Assembly (NCBI RefSeq): GCF_020023385.1
Contig: NZ_JAIQCL010000002.1
Coordinates: 248,001-312,000 of the forward strand
Direction: 5' to 3'
Source: Planococcus circulans
GTDB taxonomy: Bacteria; Bacillota; Bacilli; Bacillales_A; Planococcaceae
Length of the DNA stretch: 64,000 nt
Each line of letters opens with the position of its first letter. Position 1 is the first letter of the stretch. Made by a program: the position numbers and the translations under genes. The notes under the pieces were generated by a model. The model searched no databases. It worked only from the letters and a program-made list of their open reading frames with translations, and was not told the origin of the DNA. Positions 17,325 to 26,416 of the stretch are shown in pieces.

Positions 17325-19622
17325 ATGGGAGAAAAAAAGAACTTTTCCAGTCATCTCAGTAAGCTTTCTATATTTGGTACGGTTGCTGTAATGGCTTCTG
17401 CGTTCACTCTTGCCGGCTGTTCTCCGGAAGCCAAAGTTCAATCAGCTTCGGCTGGACAAAAGGTGCAGCCTGTTTCGGCAAGTAATACGGATACGAATGT
17501 AATTTATATTGTAATGGACGATACAGGTTATTCGGATTTTGGAAGCTATGGTTCGGAAATAAATACGCCGAATATCGATCGTTTGGCTGCAAATGGGTTA
17601 AGGTACAACAACTTTCATGCAACACCTGTATGTTCACCTTCGCGAGCATCGATGCTGACAGGACGAAATAATCATGCAGTGGGAATGGGGCAAGTAGCAA
17701 ATTTTGATTTCGGGGAAGAGTATCCAAACCGAAGAGGTGCCATTGTACCCGAAGCGGGAACGATTGCAGAAGTCCTTGGAGAGAACGAGTATATCAATTA
17801 CGGGCTTGGGAAATGGCATCTGGCCCCTACTTCGGAACTGACTCCAGCCGGACCATTCGAAAACTGGCCTCTTGGAAAAGGTTTTCATCGCTATTATGGA
17901 AATTTGGAAGATTCTTCAGATCAATACAGACCGGAGATGACAGAGGACAATACGTTTCTTCCATGGATCGAAGAAGAAGATTATCATTACTCTGAAGACA
18001 TTGTAGAAAAAGCCCAGCAATACGTGGTGGATCAAGTGTCAATCAGACCCGATCAGCCATTTTTCCTGAACTTGGCTTTTGGCGCGCAGCATATGCCGCA
18101 TCAAGTTCCGCAGGAATATATCGATGATTATGACGGAGCTTATGACGAAGGATGGGATGTTATCCGGCAACAGCGTTTTGAAAAACAGAAAGAACTTGGC
18201 ATCATTCCGGTAGAGGCAAAACTGGCTCCTTCCAACCCTGGGATTATTCCATGGGATGAATTGAGTGAAGAGAAGAAAGCGGTATACACACGCTTCCAGG
18301 AAACATATGCCGGATTTTTGACTCATACTGACGAGCAAATCGGCAAACTATTGGATACATTGGAAAGAACTGATGAATTGGACAATACCATGATTGTATT
18401 GATTTCTGATAATGGAGCCAGTTCAATTGGTGGAGAAAATGGATCGACCAACCAATCGATCGCTTACAATGCCATGTCTGAAAGCTTTGAAGATGTTGAA
18501 AAAAGAGCAGGCTTGTTGGGTGGAGAAGCGACCAGCAGTGACTATCCAGCAGGGTGGGCTCAAGTCAGTAATACACCGTTTGCAAAGTATAAGAACAGCA
18601 CCTATGCCGGTGGAATCCGGACGCCTATGATTGTCCATTGGCCGAATGAAATAACAGCAAAAGGTGAGATCCGGGAACAGTTTGTTCATATAAGCGATAT
18701 CACAGCATCTGTTTATGATGTGTTGAGAATAACGCCTCCGAAAACAATAAAAGGAGTCAAACAATTGCCGATAACAGGAATAAGTTTTGCAGATACATTT
18801 AATGATGCTGAAGCAGTTACCAAAAAGAAAACGCAGTATTTTGAGATGAGCGGCAACCGGATGATTTATCAGGATGGTTGGAAAGCGGTAGCTGTGCATA
18901 CGAAAGGCAAGCCGTTTGAGGATGATGTTTGGGAATTGTATGAAATGGAGAATGATTTTACAGAGTTAACGAATGTAGCGGAGAAGCATCCAAAGAAAGT
19001 AAAGGAACTTGTTAAACTGTGGGAAAAAGAGGCGAAAGCGAATAATGTGTATCCATTAACGGATCACTTTTTGAATGCTTTAGCGAATTTGCCGGCTGAC
19101 AATTTAAGGGCGCGAAAAACCTTTGAATTTCATCCGGAAATGAGCCACCTAAGTGAGTCCGCAGCTCCGCTCATCATCAATCGTTCATACGATATAAGCA
19201 TTCCGATTGACCATACTCCAGGCGATGAAGGGGTTCTGCTTGCTCTCGGCAATGATAAGAGCGGATATACGTTTTATATTAAAGGCAATAAATTGGTGTA
19301 TGAGCATCATACAGGAGTTGTGCGTTATCAGATTACCTCTGAAACAGAACTGCCTGACGGAGAAATAAAGGTGCAATTTGTTTATGAAAAAACAGGAGAT
19401 CATCAAGGGACCGCAAATCTGTTGATCAATGGTGAAATAGCTGGAGCAGCAGACATGAAAACTCTGCCTTTTAAAACTTCCTTTGAAGGATTGGATATAG
19501 GAAAAGACTTGTTTTACCCAGTCAGTCCCGCTTATGCAGAACTGGAGGGATTTTTCTACACGGGAGAGATTGGCAAGGTTATCTATGAATTTGAAGAAGC
19601 CACTTTCAATACACTGAAATAA
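17325..19622 (+). CDS. Lipoprotein arylsulfatase with formylglycine signature
   Basis: Hydrolyses sulfate esters. The 765 residues start with a lipoprotein signal peptide (hydrophobic stretch 16-31, lipobox LAGC with Cys32), so the enzyme should be anchored on the outer face of the membrane. The sulfatase domain shows IYIVMDDTGYSDFG (metal-binding Asp pair) and the formylglycine signature PVCSPSRASMLTGR with Cys103, plus the ISDNGAS metal site (near 365). Residues about 600-765 form a separate beta-rich domain as in long AtsA/AtsD-type arylsulfatases. The start follows GAGGAGG by 8 bp. It pairs with the FGE gene just upstream, which would convert Cys103. The natural substrate is unknown. Confidence 0.92.
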   Translation: MGEKKNFSSHLSKLSIFGTVAVMASAFTLAGCSPEAKVQSASAGQKVQPVSASNTDTNVIYIVMDDTGYSDFGSYGSEINTPNIDRLAANGLRYNNFHATPVCSPSRASMLTGRNNHAVGMGQVANFDFGEEYPNRRGAIVPEAGTIAEVLGENEYINYGLGKWHLAPTSELTPAGPFENWPLGKGFHRYYGNLEDSSDQYRPEMTEDNTFLPWIEEEDYHYSEDIVEKAQQYVVDQVSIRPDQPFFLNLAFGAQHMPHQVPQEYIDDYDGAYDEGWDVIRQQRFEKQKELGIIPVEAKLAPSNPGIIPWDELSEEKKAVYTRFQETYAGFLTHTDEQIGKLLDTLERTDELDNTMIVLISDNGASSIGGENGSTNQSIAYNAMSESFEDVEKRAGLLGGEATSSDYPAGWAQVSNTPFAKYKNSTYAGGIRTPMIVHWPNEITAKGEIREQFVHISDITASVYDVLRITPPKTIKGVKQLPITGISFADTFNDAEAVTKKKTQYFEMSGNRMIYQDGWKAVAVHTKGKPFEDDVWELYEMENDFTELTNVAEKHPKKVKELVKLWEKEAKANNVYPLTDHFLNALANLPADNLRARKTFEFHPEMSHLSESAAPLIINRSYDISIPIDHTPGDEGVLLALGNDKSGYTFYIKGNKLVYEHHTGVVRYQITSETELPDGEIKVQFVYEKTGDHQGTANLLINGEIAGAADMKTLPFKTSFEGLDIGKDLFYPVSPAYAELEGFFYTGEIGKVIYEFEEATFNTLK

Positions 19623-19628
19623 TAGCAA

Positions 19629-19660
19629 GAGCAGCCGGTTAATCAATCGGCTGCTTTTCC
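19629..19660 (+). terminator. Terminator after arylsulfatase gene
   Basis: GAGCAGCCGGTT pairs with AATCGGCTGCTT around AATC, followed by TTCC; a moderate T tract. Confidence 0.75.
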
Positions 19661-19711
19661 ATATTGTCCATAATTAAAGAAGATTAATTTTTCAGACAAT
19701 TAATGTTAGTC

Positions 19712-19730
19712 TGCTGAAGTTTTATCAGCA
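19712..19730 (+). promoter_or_regulatory. Inverted repeat upstream of the aromatic operon, candidate operator
   Basis: TGCTGA and TCAGCA flank seven bases, a perfect 6-bp inverted repeat 12 bp before the cre box. It could be the site of the XylR/PucR-type regulator encoded at the end of the operon. The link is inference from position. Confidence 0.45.
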
Positions 19731-19741
19731 ACTCATGTCAT

Positions 19742-19755
19742 TGTTAGCGTTTACA
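19742..19755 (+). promoter_or_regulatory. CcpA cre box of the aromatic operon
   Basis: TGTTAGCGTTTACA fits the core NCGNTNNCA and the TGT-NA start of the cre consensus. It lies 65 bp before the ATG of the monooxygenase gene, so catabolite repression of phenolic degradation is likely. Confidence 0.65.
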
Positions 19756-19820
19756 TTGGGTTGTATAGTTTGAACAAATGTATGGCCTACATTACGAAAA
19801 CAACGAAATGGAGTGATTGG

Positions 19821-21320
19821 ATGTTAACGGGAGAACAATATCTTGAAAGTTTGCGGGATGGGCGAGTGGTTTACCTCAATGGAGAAAAGATCGAGGATGT
19901 AACAACTCACCCGGCTTATCGGAATTCAGCTTTGTCATATGCACGGATGTACGATGCGTTGCACGATCCTGAAAAACAGGATGTGCTGACAACGATCAAT
20001 GAACATGGCGACCGCACACATAAATTCTTTAAGACTCCACATACAGCAGAAGATCTGGTCGGCGCTCGGGATGCAATCGTTGAATGGTCGAAATTGAATT
20101 TTGGCTTTATGGGAAGAACACCGGATTACAAAGCCTCTTTTTTAGGGCATCTTGAAGCCTATTCGGATTATTATGTAGGGTATGAAGAAAACGCTAAAGC
20201 TTGGTATAAAAAAGCTTCGAGAGATCTGCCTTTCGTCAATCACACGGTTATCAATCCCCAGATGGACCGCTCCAAATCATTGCATGAAAACAAGGAAGTG
20301 TTCGTTAGGGCAGTTGAAGAACGTGAAGACGGTATTGTTGTAAGCGGTGCCAAGATGGTGGGTACGGCAGCGGCTTTGACAAACTATAACTTTGTGGCGA
20401 ACTACGGGCCGAAAGAACTCGGAGGCGGGGACATCAGCCATGCATTGATTTTCCTGGTACCGATGAATGCGCCGGGCTTAAAGATGATCAGCCGGCAATC
20501 CTATGAACTGCAGGCCAAGACAAACGGCACACCGTTCGACTACCCACTATCCAGCCGGTTTGACGAAAACGATGCAGTCATCGTATTGGACAATGTCTTT
20601 ATCCCATGGGAAAACATTCTGGCTTATAACAATGTGGAAGTATCCAATAACTTTGTCGCTGAAACACATTTCGTCAACCGCTTCAGTTTCCATGGCTGTG
20701 CCCGCTTGGGAGTCAAGCTGGATTTCATGACGGGTCTGTTGATGAAAGCGACGGAAGCATCCGGAACTCATCAATTCCGAGGCGTTCAGGCGAATATCGG
20801 TGAAGTTGTCGCGATGCGCAATATGATCTGGAGTTTGTCGGATTCCATGGCGATGAATCCGGATATCGGACGCAACGGTGTGGCCATTCCAAACGGCGTG
20901 GCCGCAAACGCTTATCGTGTACTTGCGCCGGAAGTATGGACCAAAGTCAAAAAGATATTTGAACAGGTGGTTGCAGGTGGTTTGATTCAGTTGCCATCAA
21001 GTGCTGCAGATTTCCTGAATCCGGAAATCCGCCCTTATTTGGATCAATATTATAAAGGAACAAACACTACGGCCGAAGATCGCGTCAAATTGCTGAAAAT
21101 GGTTTGGGACTCGATTGGTACGGAATTCGGCGGCCGCCATGAACTGTATGAAGTGAACTATGCTGGAAACCATGAGAATATCCGTGTGGAAGCCATGTAT
21201 CACTCAATTGGTTCAGGCAATGCGGAATCGTTCAAGACATTGGTCGATGAAGCGATGAGCGATTATGACTTGAACGGTTGGACAAATGCTGTCTGGAAAG
21301 AAAAAGTTCCTACAACTTGA
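19821..21320 (+). CDS. FAD-dependent phenol / 4-hydroxyphenylacetate 3-monooxygenase, oxygenase component (HpaB/PheA1 family)
   Basis: Large component of a two-component flavin monooxygenase that puts a second hydroxyl next to the phenolic one, using reduced FAD supplied by the partner reductase. The 499 residues show the HpaB N-domain start MLTGEQYLESLRDGR, the FMGRTPDYKASFLGHLEAY segment, ISRQSYELQAKTNGTPFDYP and FVAETHFVNRFSFHGCARLG, and length equals the Gram-positive HpaB group. ATG 19821 follows GGAGTG by 6 bp. In Geobacillus, proteins of this family act as phenol hydroxylase (PheA1). The lower-pathway genes here make acetaldehyde and pyruvate, so phenol or a simple alkylphenol fits better than 4-hydroxyphenylacetate. 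First gene of a ten-gene operon. Confidence 0.85.
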   Translation: MLTGEQYLESLRDGRVVYLNGEKIEDVTTHPAYRNSALSYARMYDALHDPEKQDVLTTINEHGDRTHKFFKTPHTAEDLVGARDAIVEWSKLNFGFMGRTPDYKASFLGHLEAYSDYYVGYEENAKAWYKKASRDLPFVNHTVINPQMDRSKSLHENKEVFVRAVEEREDGIVVSGAKMVGTAAALTNYNFVANYGPKELGGGDISHALIFLVPMNAPGLKMISRQSYELQAKTNGTPFDYPLSSRFDENDAVIVLDNVFIPWENILAYNNVEVSNNFVAETHFVNRFSFHGCARLGVKLDFMTGLLMKATEASGTHQFRGVQANIGEVVAMRNMIWSLSDSMAMNPDIGRNGVAIPNGVAANAYRVLAPEVWTKVKKIFEQVVAGGLIQLPSSAADFLNPEIRPYLDQYYKGTNTTAEDRVKLLKMVWDSIGTEFGGRHELYEVNYAGNHENIRVEAMYHSIGSGNAESFKTLVDEAMSDYDLNGWTNAVWKEKVPTT

Positions 21321-21332
21321 GGAGGGGTCTAA

Positions 21333-21809
21333 ATGGATAGTCGTGAATTCCGTAACGCAATGGGTAAATTCGCTACCGGGGTAACCGTGATATCAACAGA
21401 TGTGGAAGGTGTCTTCCACGGGATGACAGCCAATGGCTTTATGTCGATTTCTCTTGCTCCGGCACTGGTTGCCATCTCCATCGGGGAAAAAGCGCAGACG
21501 CTCCAATTGATCAAAGCGAGCGGACGCTTCGGCGTCAATGTCTTGTCAAAAGAACAGTTGGATGTTTCAAAACAGTTTGCAGGACAAATTCCAAGTGATG
21601 AAGCCTTCCGGTTTGATGTAGCTACTGGCTTTCCCATGATCAAGGATGCGCTCGTCCAGATAGTCTGCAAAGTAGAACAGGAAATTTTAGCAGGTGACCA
21701 TACCATCTTTATCGGCAAAGTCGAGAAAATGGTGACTCAAGATGGCGAACCATTACTGTTTACATGCGGCAAATATGCAGAATTGGATCCGCAATACGCG
21801 GTCCTTTAA
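21333..21809 (+). CDS. Flavin reductase component (HpaC/PheA2 family)
   Basis: Small NADH:flavin oxidoreductase that delivers reduced FAD to the monooxygenase encoded 12 bp upstream. The 158 residues are a typical flavin_reduct domain: FRNAMGKFATGVTVIST, GMTANGFMSISLAPALVAIS, SGRFGVNVLS, and the final beta segment ending in GKYAELDPQYA. AGGAGGGG ribosome site precedes ATG 21333. The gene pair oxygenase-reductase is the standard two-component arrangement. Confidence 0.9.
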   Translation: MDSREFRNAMGKFATGVTVISTDVEGVFHGMTANGFMSISLAPALVAISIGEKAQTLQLIKASGRFGVNVLSKEQLDVSKQFAGQIPSDEAFRFDVATGFPMIKDALVQIVCKVEQEILAGDHTIFIGKVEKMVTQDGEPLLFTCGKYAELDPQYAVL

Positions 21810-21827
21810 AAAAGGGAGGAAATAAAG

Positions 21828-22832
21828 ATGACAAGTGAATTGACGAACCAGTTTAAAGAACCCATTTTTGATGTTGCCCAGATTGCCCATGTAGAGGTCT
21901 TGTCGCCGACACCAAAAGAAACCATCACATTTTATACAGACATGCTCGGGATGGAAATAGTCGATCAAGTGGAGCACAAAACGTACTTAAGAGCTTATGA
22001 AGACAACTATAAATACTCCTTGATTGTGACGGAAGCGGAAGAAGCTGGCCTTGGCCACGTGGCTTGGCGCACGACTTCACCCCAGGCACTGGATCGCCGT
22101 GTCAAAGCATTGGAAGAAAGCGGCCGAGGCACCGGCTGGGCAAACGAAGAATACGGTCACGGTCCGGCCTATCAGTTTACGACGCCGGATGGCCATAAGA
22201 TGGAAGTGTTCTGGGAAGTCGAATATTACGATTGCCATGAAGATAAACATTCGAAATTAATGTCGAGAAGCCAGAAACGGCCGAAGCACGGTGTGCCTGT
22301 CCGGCGTTTGGACCATATCAATTTGATGTCGAGCAACCCGTCTGTGGACACCAATTTCCTGGTGGAAACACTGGGCTTTAAAATCCGTGAACAGATTGTC
22401 GATAATGATTACGTGGTCGGCACGTGGAACAGCGTTTCCAATCTGGTCCACGAAATCGCTTTTATGCAGGAACCGAATGGCGTCAAAGGGAAACTGCACC
22501 ATATCTGTTACTGGTATGGTGTTCCCCAGAATCTGTACGATGCAGCGGATCTGTTGAAGGATCATGATTATTTCATTGAAATCCCGCCCAATAAACACGG
22601 GGTCAGCCAGGCTTTCTGCATGTATGTATATGAGCCAAGCGGAAATCGCGTCGAATTGTTCGGAGATGCCGGGTATTTGATTTTCGATCCGGATTGGAAA
22701 ACTCTTACATGGCAGATGCAGGACGTTCCCGGCAACGGAGACGCTTGGATTGGAGCGGCGTTCCCAGATTCGTTCTGGACATACGGCACACCTGCTCCAG
22801 CAACAGTCCCGTTAAAAATAGCCGCTGAATAA
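21828..22832 (+). CDS. Extradiol ring-cleavage dioxygenase (catechol 2,3-dioxygenase or homoprotocatechuate 2,3-dioxygenase type)
   Basis: Type I extradiol dioxygenase of the VOC fold that opens the catecholic ring next to the hydroxyl pair. The 334 residues hold two domains (about 15-140 and 155-290). Metal ligands of the 2-His-1-Glu set are His163 in RRLDHINLM, His224 or His225 in KLHHICYWYG, and Glu276 in GNRVELFGD. HGVSQAFCMYVYEPSG is the family signature. The C-terminal tail with WIGAAFPDSFWTYGTP resembles catechol dioxygenases of bacilli. The downstream enzymes for a C6 semialdehyde support catechol or methylcatechol as substrate, but 3,4-dihydroxyphenylacetate cannot be excluded. Ribosome site GGGAGGAAA before ATG 21828. 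Confidence 0.85.
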   Translation: MTSELTNQFKEPIFDVAQIAHVEVLSPTPKETITFYTDMLGMEIVDQVEHKTYLRAYEDNYKYSLIVTEAEEAGLGHVAWRTTSPQALDRRVKALEESGRGTGWANEEYGHGPAYQFTTPDGHKMEVFWEVEYYDCHEDKHSKLMSRSQKRPKHGVPVRRLDHINLMSSNPSVDTNFLVETLGFKIREQIVDNDYVVGTWNSVSNLVHEIAFMQEPNGVKGKLHHICYWYGVPQNLYDAADLLKDHDYFIEIPPNKHGVSQAFCMYVYEPSGNRVELFGDAGYLIFDPDWKTLTWQMQDVPGNGDAWIGAAFPDSFWTYGTPAPATVPLKIAAE

Positions 22833-22844
22833 TAGGAGGTACTT

Positions 22845-23756
22845 ATGGAAAAAATCAAAGTAGCCATATTGGGATCAGGGAATATCGGAACAGATTTGAT
22901 GTATAAAATTCTGAAGACGGACGGTGCCATGGAGCTGGCTTTGATGGCAGGCATCGATCCGGAATCGGAAGGCTTAAAACGGGCGAAAGAGCTGAACATC
23001 CCGACAACTGCTGAAGGTATAGAAGGCGTTCTGGGTACTGAAGGCATTCGCATCGTCTTTGATGCGACCAGCGCAAAAGCCCATATGGCCCATGCACCTC
23101 TACTGAAGAATGCAGGCATCATTGCGGTCGATCTTACACCGGCAGCAGTCGGGCCGTACGTGGTTCCGGCAATCAATCTCGGTGACCATTTGGAGCTGGA
23201 TAATGTCAACATGATTTCCTGCAGCGGCCAGGCGACGACGCCGCTCGTCTATGCGGTAAACCGAATAGCGCCTGTGAAATACAGCGAAATCATCGCAACG
23301 ATTTCGAGTGTTTCAGTTGGCCCCGGAACACGCCAGAACCTCGATGAATTTACGATGACCACCGCCAATGCCTGCCAGAAAATCGGCGGAGCGGAAACGG
23401 CGCGTGCGATTCCGGTCATCAACTCTGCGGAACCGCCGATCATGATGAACAATACGGTCTATGCGGTACTTCATGAAGAGACAGATGAAGCGGCAGTAGT
23501 CGCTTCAATTGATGAAGTGGTTGCAGAAGTTCAGCGTTATGTGCCGGGCTACCGGTTGAAAGGTAAACCTTATATCGACGTCCGCCATACACCGTGGGGC
23601 GAGCTGCCGACTGTCATTATCATGAATGAAGTAGAAGGCGCCGGCGATTTCTTCCCGAACTATGCGGGGAACCTGGATATCATGACCGCAGCTGCCCAAC
23701 AGGTCGGCGAACAATTTGCCAGCCATTTATTGAAGAAAGGAGGCGTGATTGCATGA
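22845..23756 (+). CDS. Acetaldehyde dehydrogenase, acetylating (DmpF/MhpF family)
   Basis: Converts acetaldehyde, NAD and CoA to acetyl-CoA, last step of the meta pathway; normally forms a channel complex with the aldolase encoded next. In 303 residues: Rossmann motif [15 protein letters not shown] (about 9-23) and catalytic Cys126 in [14 protein letters not shown]. Length is normal. Stop overlaps the start of the aldolase gene by 4 bp (ATGA), consistent with the obligate complex. Starts at ATG 22845 behind AGGAGG. Confidence 0.94.
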   Translation: MEKIKVAILGSGNIGTDLMYKILKTDGAMELALMAGIDPESEGLKRAKELNIPTTAEGIEGVLGTEGIRIVFDATSAKAHMAHAPLLKNAGIIAVDLTPAAVGPYVVPAINLGDHLELDNVNMISCSGQATTPLVYAVNRIAPVKYSEIIATISSVSVGPGTRQNLDEFTMTTANACQKIGGAETARAIPVINSAEPPIMMNNTVYAVLHEETDEAAVVASIDEVVAEVQRYVPGYRLKGKPYIDVRHTPWGELPTVIIMNEVEGAGDFFPNYAGNLDIMTAAAQQVGEQFASHLLKKGGVIA

Positions 23757-24763
23757 AGACACCAATCGTAACCGACACCACATTACGGGATGGCTCCCAT
23801 GCAGTCAGCCATTCCTTTACTCCGGAGTTTGTCGGACAAATCGTCAACCGTCTGGCAGAAGCCAAGATGCCTGTCATTGAAGTCAGTCACGGTTCAGGTC
23901 TTGGCGGTTCGACCATCCAGCAAGGATTCTCGACTCATGACGAATGGCTATTGATTGAACAGGCAGTCGCCAATAAAAAAGATTCCAAAATTGCGTCACT
24001 TTTTGTCCCGGGAATCGGTACGCGCCCGGAAATCCTTAAAGCAGCTGAATACGGGGTCGATGTCTTGCGTGTCGCGGTCCATTGTACAGAAGCGGATGTC
24101 TCTCAGCAATATTTCGAACAAGCGAAAAAGAGCGGGCTTGGCACAGTTGGATTTCTGATGATGAGCCATACCCAACCGGCTGAAGTGTTGGCTAAGCAGG
24201 CAAAACTGATGGAAAGCTATGGTGCAGACTGCGTCTACGTCGTGGATTCCGCAGGTGCTTTGGTTCCGGAAAGCGTCCGCGAACGAGTATCAGCATTGAA
24301 GGATGCACTATCCATCAATGTCGGCTTTCATGCCCATAATAATTTAGGGTTAGCGATCGGCAATACGGTTGCTGCCTTGGAAGCAGGAGCCGATCAAATC
24401 GACGGCACGCTGCGCGGACTTGGCGCTGGTGTAGGCAATGCACCGACTGAAGTGCTGATTGCTGTATTGAATAAAATGAAATTAGATACAGGCATCAACT
24501 TGACGATTCTGATGGATACAGCAGAAGAGCTGGTTGCGCCCGTATTCAAATATCCGAACATCATCGACCGGGACAATCTGGCTTCCGGCTATGCCGGTGT
24601 CTATAACAGCTTCCTGCTTCATGTCAGAGAAGCAGCTGTCAGATTCGATATTAATCCGGTAGCGATCATTGAAGAATTAGGTCGCCGCGGTGCAGTTGCC
24701 GGACAGGAAGACTGGATTTTGGATGTAGCGCTTGAATTGCAGCAAAAAGAATTAATTAAATGA
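23753..24763 (+). CDS. 4-hydroxy-2-oxovalerate aldolase (DmpG/MhpE family)
   Basis: Metal-dependent HMGL-like aldolase that splits 4-hydroxy-2-oxovalerate into pyruvate and acetaldehyde, passing the latter to the partner dehydrogenase. The 336 residues show [14 protein letters not shown] (metal-binding Asp and catalytic His, about 7-20), [14 protein letters not shown] (metal-binding His-X-His, near 195) and [18 protein letters not shown]. The start overlaps the dehydrogenase stop. Presence of this aldolase, not an HpaI type, indicates that the pathway ends in acetaldehyde and not in succinic semialdehyde. Confidence 0.94.
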   Translation: MKTPIVTDTTLRDGSHAVSHSFTPEFVGQIVNRLAEAKMPVIEVSHGSGLGGSTIQQGFSTHDEWLLIEQAVANKKDSKIASLFVPGIGTRPEILKAAEYGVDVLRVAVHCTEADVSQQYFEQAKKSGLGTVGFLMMSHTQPAEVLAKQAKLMESYGADCVYVVDSAGALVPESVRERVSALKDALSINVGFHAHNNLGLAIGNTVAALEAGADQIDGTLRGLGAGVGNAPTEVLIAVLNKMKLDTGINLTILMDTAEELVAPVFKYPNIIDRDNLASGYAGVYNSFLLHVREAAVRFDINPVAIIEELGRRGAVAGQEDWILDVALELQQKELIK

Positions 24764-24771
24764 AGAAAAAT

Positions 24772-24801
24772 GCCGTTGATGAGCTTTGTTGACGGCTTTT
24801 T
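24772..24801 (+). terminator. Internal terminator-like hairpin within the aromatic operon
   Basis: GCCGTTGA pairs with TTGACGGC (two G-U pairs) around ATGAGCTTTG-like loop and is followed by TTTTT. It lies in the only sizeable gap of the operon, between the aldolase and hydratase genes, so it may lower expression of the later genes. Confidence 0.6.
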
Positions 24802-24825
24802 CTCCTAGAAGAAAGGAGTGCGGAT

Positions 24826-25620
24826 ATGGTTGCTGTTGAACAGCTTGCAAATGAATTAATTGAAGCCGAGCAATCGAAAAAACCGATTGCCCCCTTCACG
24901 GAACGCTTTTCGGCGATTTCTTTGTCGGATGCTTACCAGATTCAATTGAATTACGTGGAACAGAAAAAAGCGCAAGGTGCGCGGGTTGTCGGCAAGAAAA
25001 TAGGCGCAACGAGCAAGGCAATCCAATCCATGTTCGGTGTCGATCAGCCGGATTACGGCCACTTATTCGACACAATGATGTATGCGGATGGGGATACGGT
25101 GCCGCTTGAGAAGCTGCTGCAGCCGAAAGTGGAATGTGAAATCGCTTTTGTCCTGAAAGAAGACTTAATAGGCCCAAATATTACAGCACTTGATGTCATT
25201 AGAGCGACGGATTACATAGTGCCTGCGATTGAAATCATCGACAGCCGCATCGAGGACTGGAAAATCCGTTTTGAAGACACGGTTTCAGACAACGGCTCTT
25301 CCGCTTTGGTGGTGATGGGGACAAAACCGACGAAACTGGAAGGGTTGGACCTCAGCTGTTTGGGAATGAATCTCTACCAGAATGGAAAATACCTCGAATC
25401 GGCTACCGGTGCCGCAGTTCTTGGCAATCCAATCTATGCCATCGCTTGGCTGGCAAATGCCTTATCGGATTACGATGTGTCGCTGTTTGCCGGTGAAGTC
25501 ATTTTGACGGGTGCTTTTACAGCGGCCCTTGCGATACGGGATGGAGATACATTTACCGCTGAATTTGCTCATTTGGGTTCAGTATCTGCAAGTTTTTCAA
25601 ATGGAGGGAATATGAAATGA
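24826..25620 (+). CDS. 2-oxopent-4-enoate (2-hydroxypenta-2,4-dienoate) hydratase, DmpE/MhpD family
   Basis: Adds water to 2-hydroxypentadienoate, giving 4-hydroxy-2-oxovalerate. The 264 residues belong to the FAA hydrolase-related hydratase/decarboxylase group: VVGKKIGATSKAIQSMFGV, PDYGHLFDTMM, KVECEIAFVLKEDL (metal-binding Glu residues) and AIEIIDSRIEDWKI. It is paralogous to the next gene; which of the two hydrates and which decarboxylates is judged from similarity and order (hydratase then decarboxylase, as in dmp clusters). The stop overlaps the next start by 4 bp. AAAGGAG before ATG 24826. Confidence 0.85.
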   Translation: MVAVEQLANELIEAEQSKKPIAPFTERFSAISLSDAYQIQLNYVEQKKAQGARVVGKKIGATSKAIQSMFGVDQPDYGHLFDTMMYADGDTVPLEKLLQPKVECEIAFVLKEDLIGPNITALDVIRATDYIVPAIEIIDSRIEDWKIRFEDTVSDNGSSALVVMGTKPTKLEGLDLSCLGMNLYQNGKYLESATGAAVLGNPIYAIAWLANALSDYDVSLFAGEVILTGAFTAALAIRDGDTFTAEFAHLGSVSASFSNGGNMK

Positions 25621-26411
25621 AAACAGCATCATTGGAAAAAGCAGTAGAGGATTTGTTCCAGGCGGAAAAGAATGTCCGCACCTTGCCGCAATTTGCGACG
25701 GAATTTCCGGGTTTTGACGAAGACAAGGCTTATGGCGTCCAGGAACTCTTGATCGACAAGAAATGCCGCGAAGAAGAGACAACAGTTTCGGGATGGAAAC
25801 TGGGGCTGACCAGCAAAGCAAAGCAGCAGATGATGGGTGTCCATGAGCCTTCCTACGGCGTGCTATTGAAAAACATGAGCTTGGATGAGGGACAGATGCA
25901 TTCGATCGACCGCTTTATCCACGGCAAGCTGGAACCAGAACTGGCTTTCGTCTTTAAAGAAGATGTTCAAGGCCCTCATATAACCGCAGCACAAATCATT
26001 CAATCGACGGCCTATGTGCTGCCGGCATTTGAAGTGATCGATAGCCGTTTTGAAGCATTTAAATTCACCCTTCTTGATGCAGTGGCGGATAACTCGTCTT
26101 CCTGCCGCTATATTCTCGGCAATCAGATGCTGCCACCGGATGCTGTAGATATGAGCCTTACTGGAATCGTCTTCCGGAAAAACGGGGAAGTGATGGCAAC
26201 CAGTACACTGGCTGCAGTTATGGGCAACCCGGCAAGCGCCATCGCCTGGATGGCCAATAAAATCGCCAAGCGTGGCCAATTCATCCGAAAAGGCCAAGTC
26301 GTCTTGAGTGGGGCCATCACACAAGCTGTTCATATCGAACCGGGTGATCATTTCTCAGCCGCATTTGACGGCTTCGGAACCATAAATGCTAGTTTTAAGA
26401 CAGGAGAGTGA
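25617..26411 (+). CDS. 2-oxo-3-hexenedioate (4-oxalocrotonate) decarboxylase, DmpH family
   Basis: Removes CO2 from 2-oxo-3-hexenedioate to give 2-hydroxypentadienoate for the hydratase, with which it usually forms a complex. 264 residues with SGWKLGLTSKAKQQMMGV, EPSYGVLLKNM, KLEPELAFVFKEDV (metal-binding Glu) and AFEVIDSRFEAFKFTLLDAV. Same fold and length as the preceding gene product, so the two arose by duplication. The four-base overlap fits the obligate complex. Function split between the pair is moderately certain. Confidence 0.85.
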   Translation: MKTASLEKAVEDLFQAEKNVRTLPQFATEFPGFDEDKAYGVQELLIDKKCREEETTVSGWKLGLTSKAKQQMMGVHEPSYGVLLKNMSLDEGQMHSIDRFIHGKLEPELAFVFKEDVQGPHITAAQIIQSTAYVLPAFEVIDSRFEAFKFTLLDAVADNSSSCRYILGNQMLPPDAVDMSLTGIVFRKNGEVMATSTLAAVMGNPASAIAWMANKIAKRGQFIRKGQVVLSGAITQAVHIEPGDHFSAAFDGFGTINASFKTGE

Positions 26412-26416
26412 AAGCT

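Noticed and set aside
19821-22832. Classical 4-hydroxyphenylacetate (homoprotocatechuate) pathway
   Set aside because: The upper genes alone would allow it, but the lower genes are of the DmpE/F/G/H/I type that end in acetaldehyde; HpaG, HpaH and HpaI homologues are absent from the operon.
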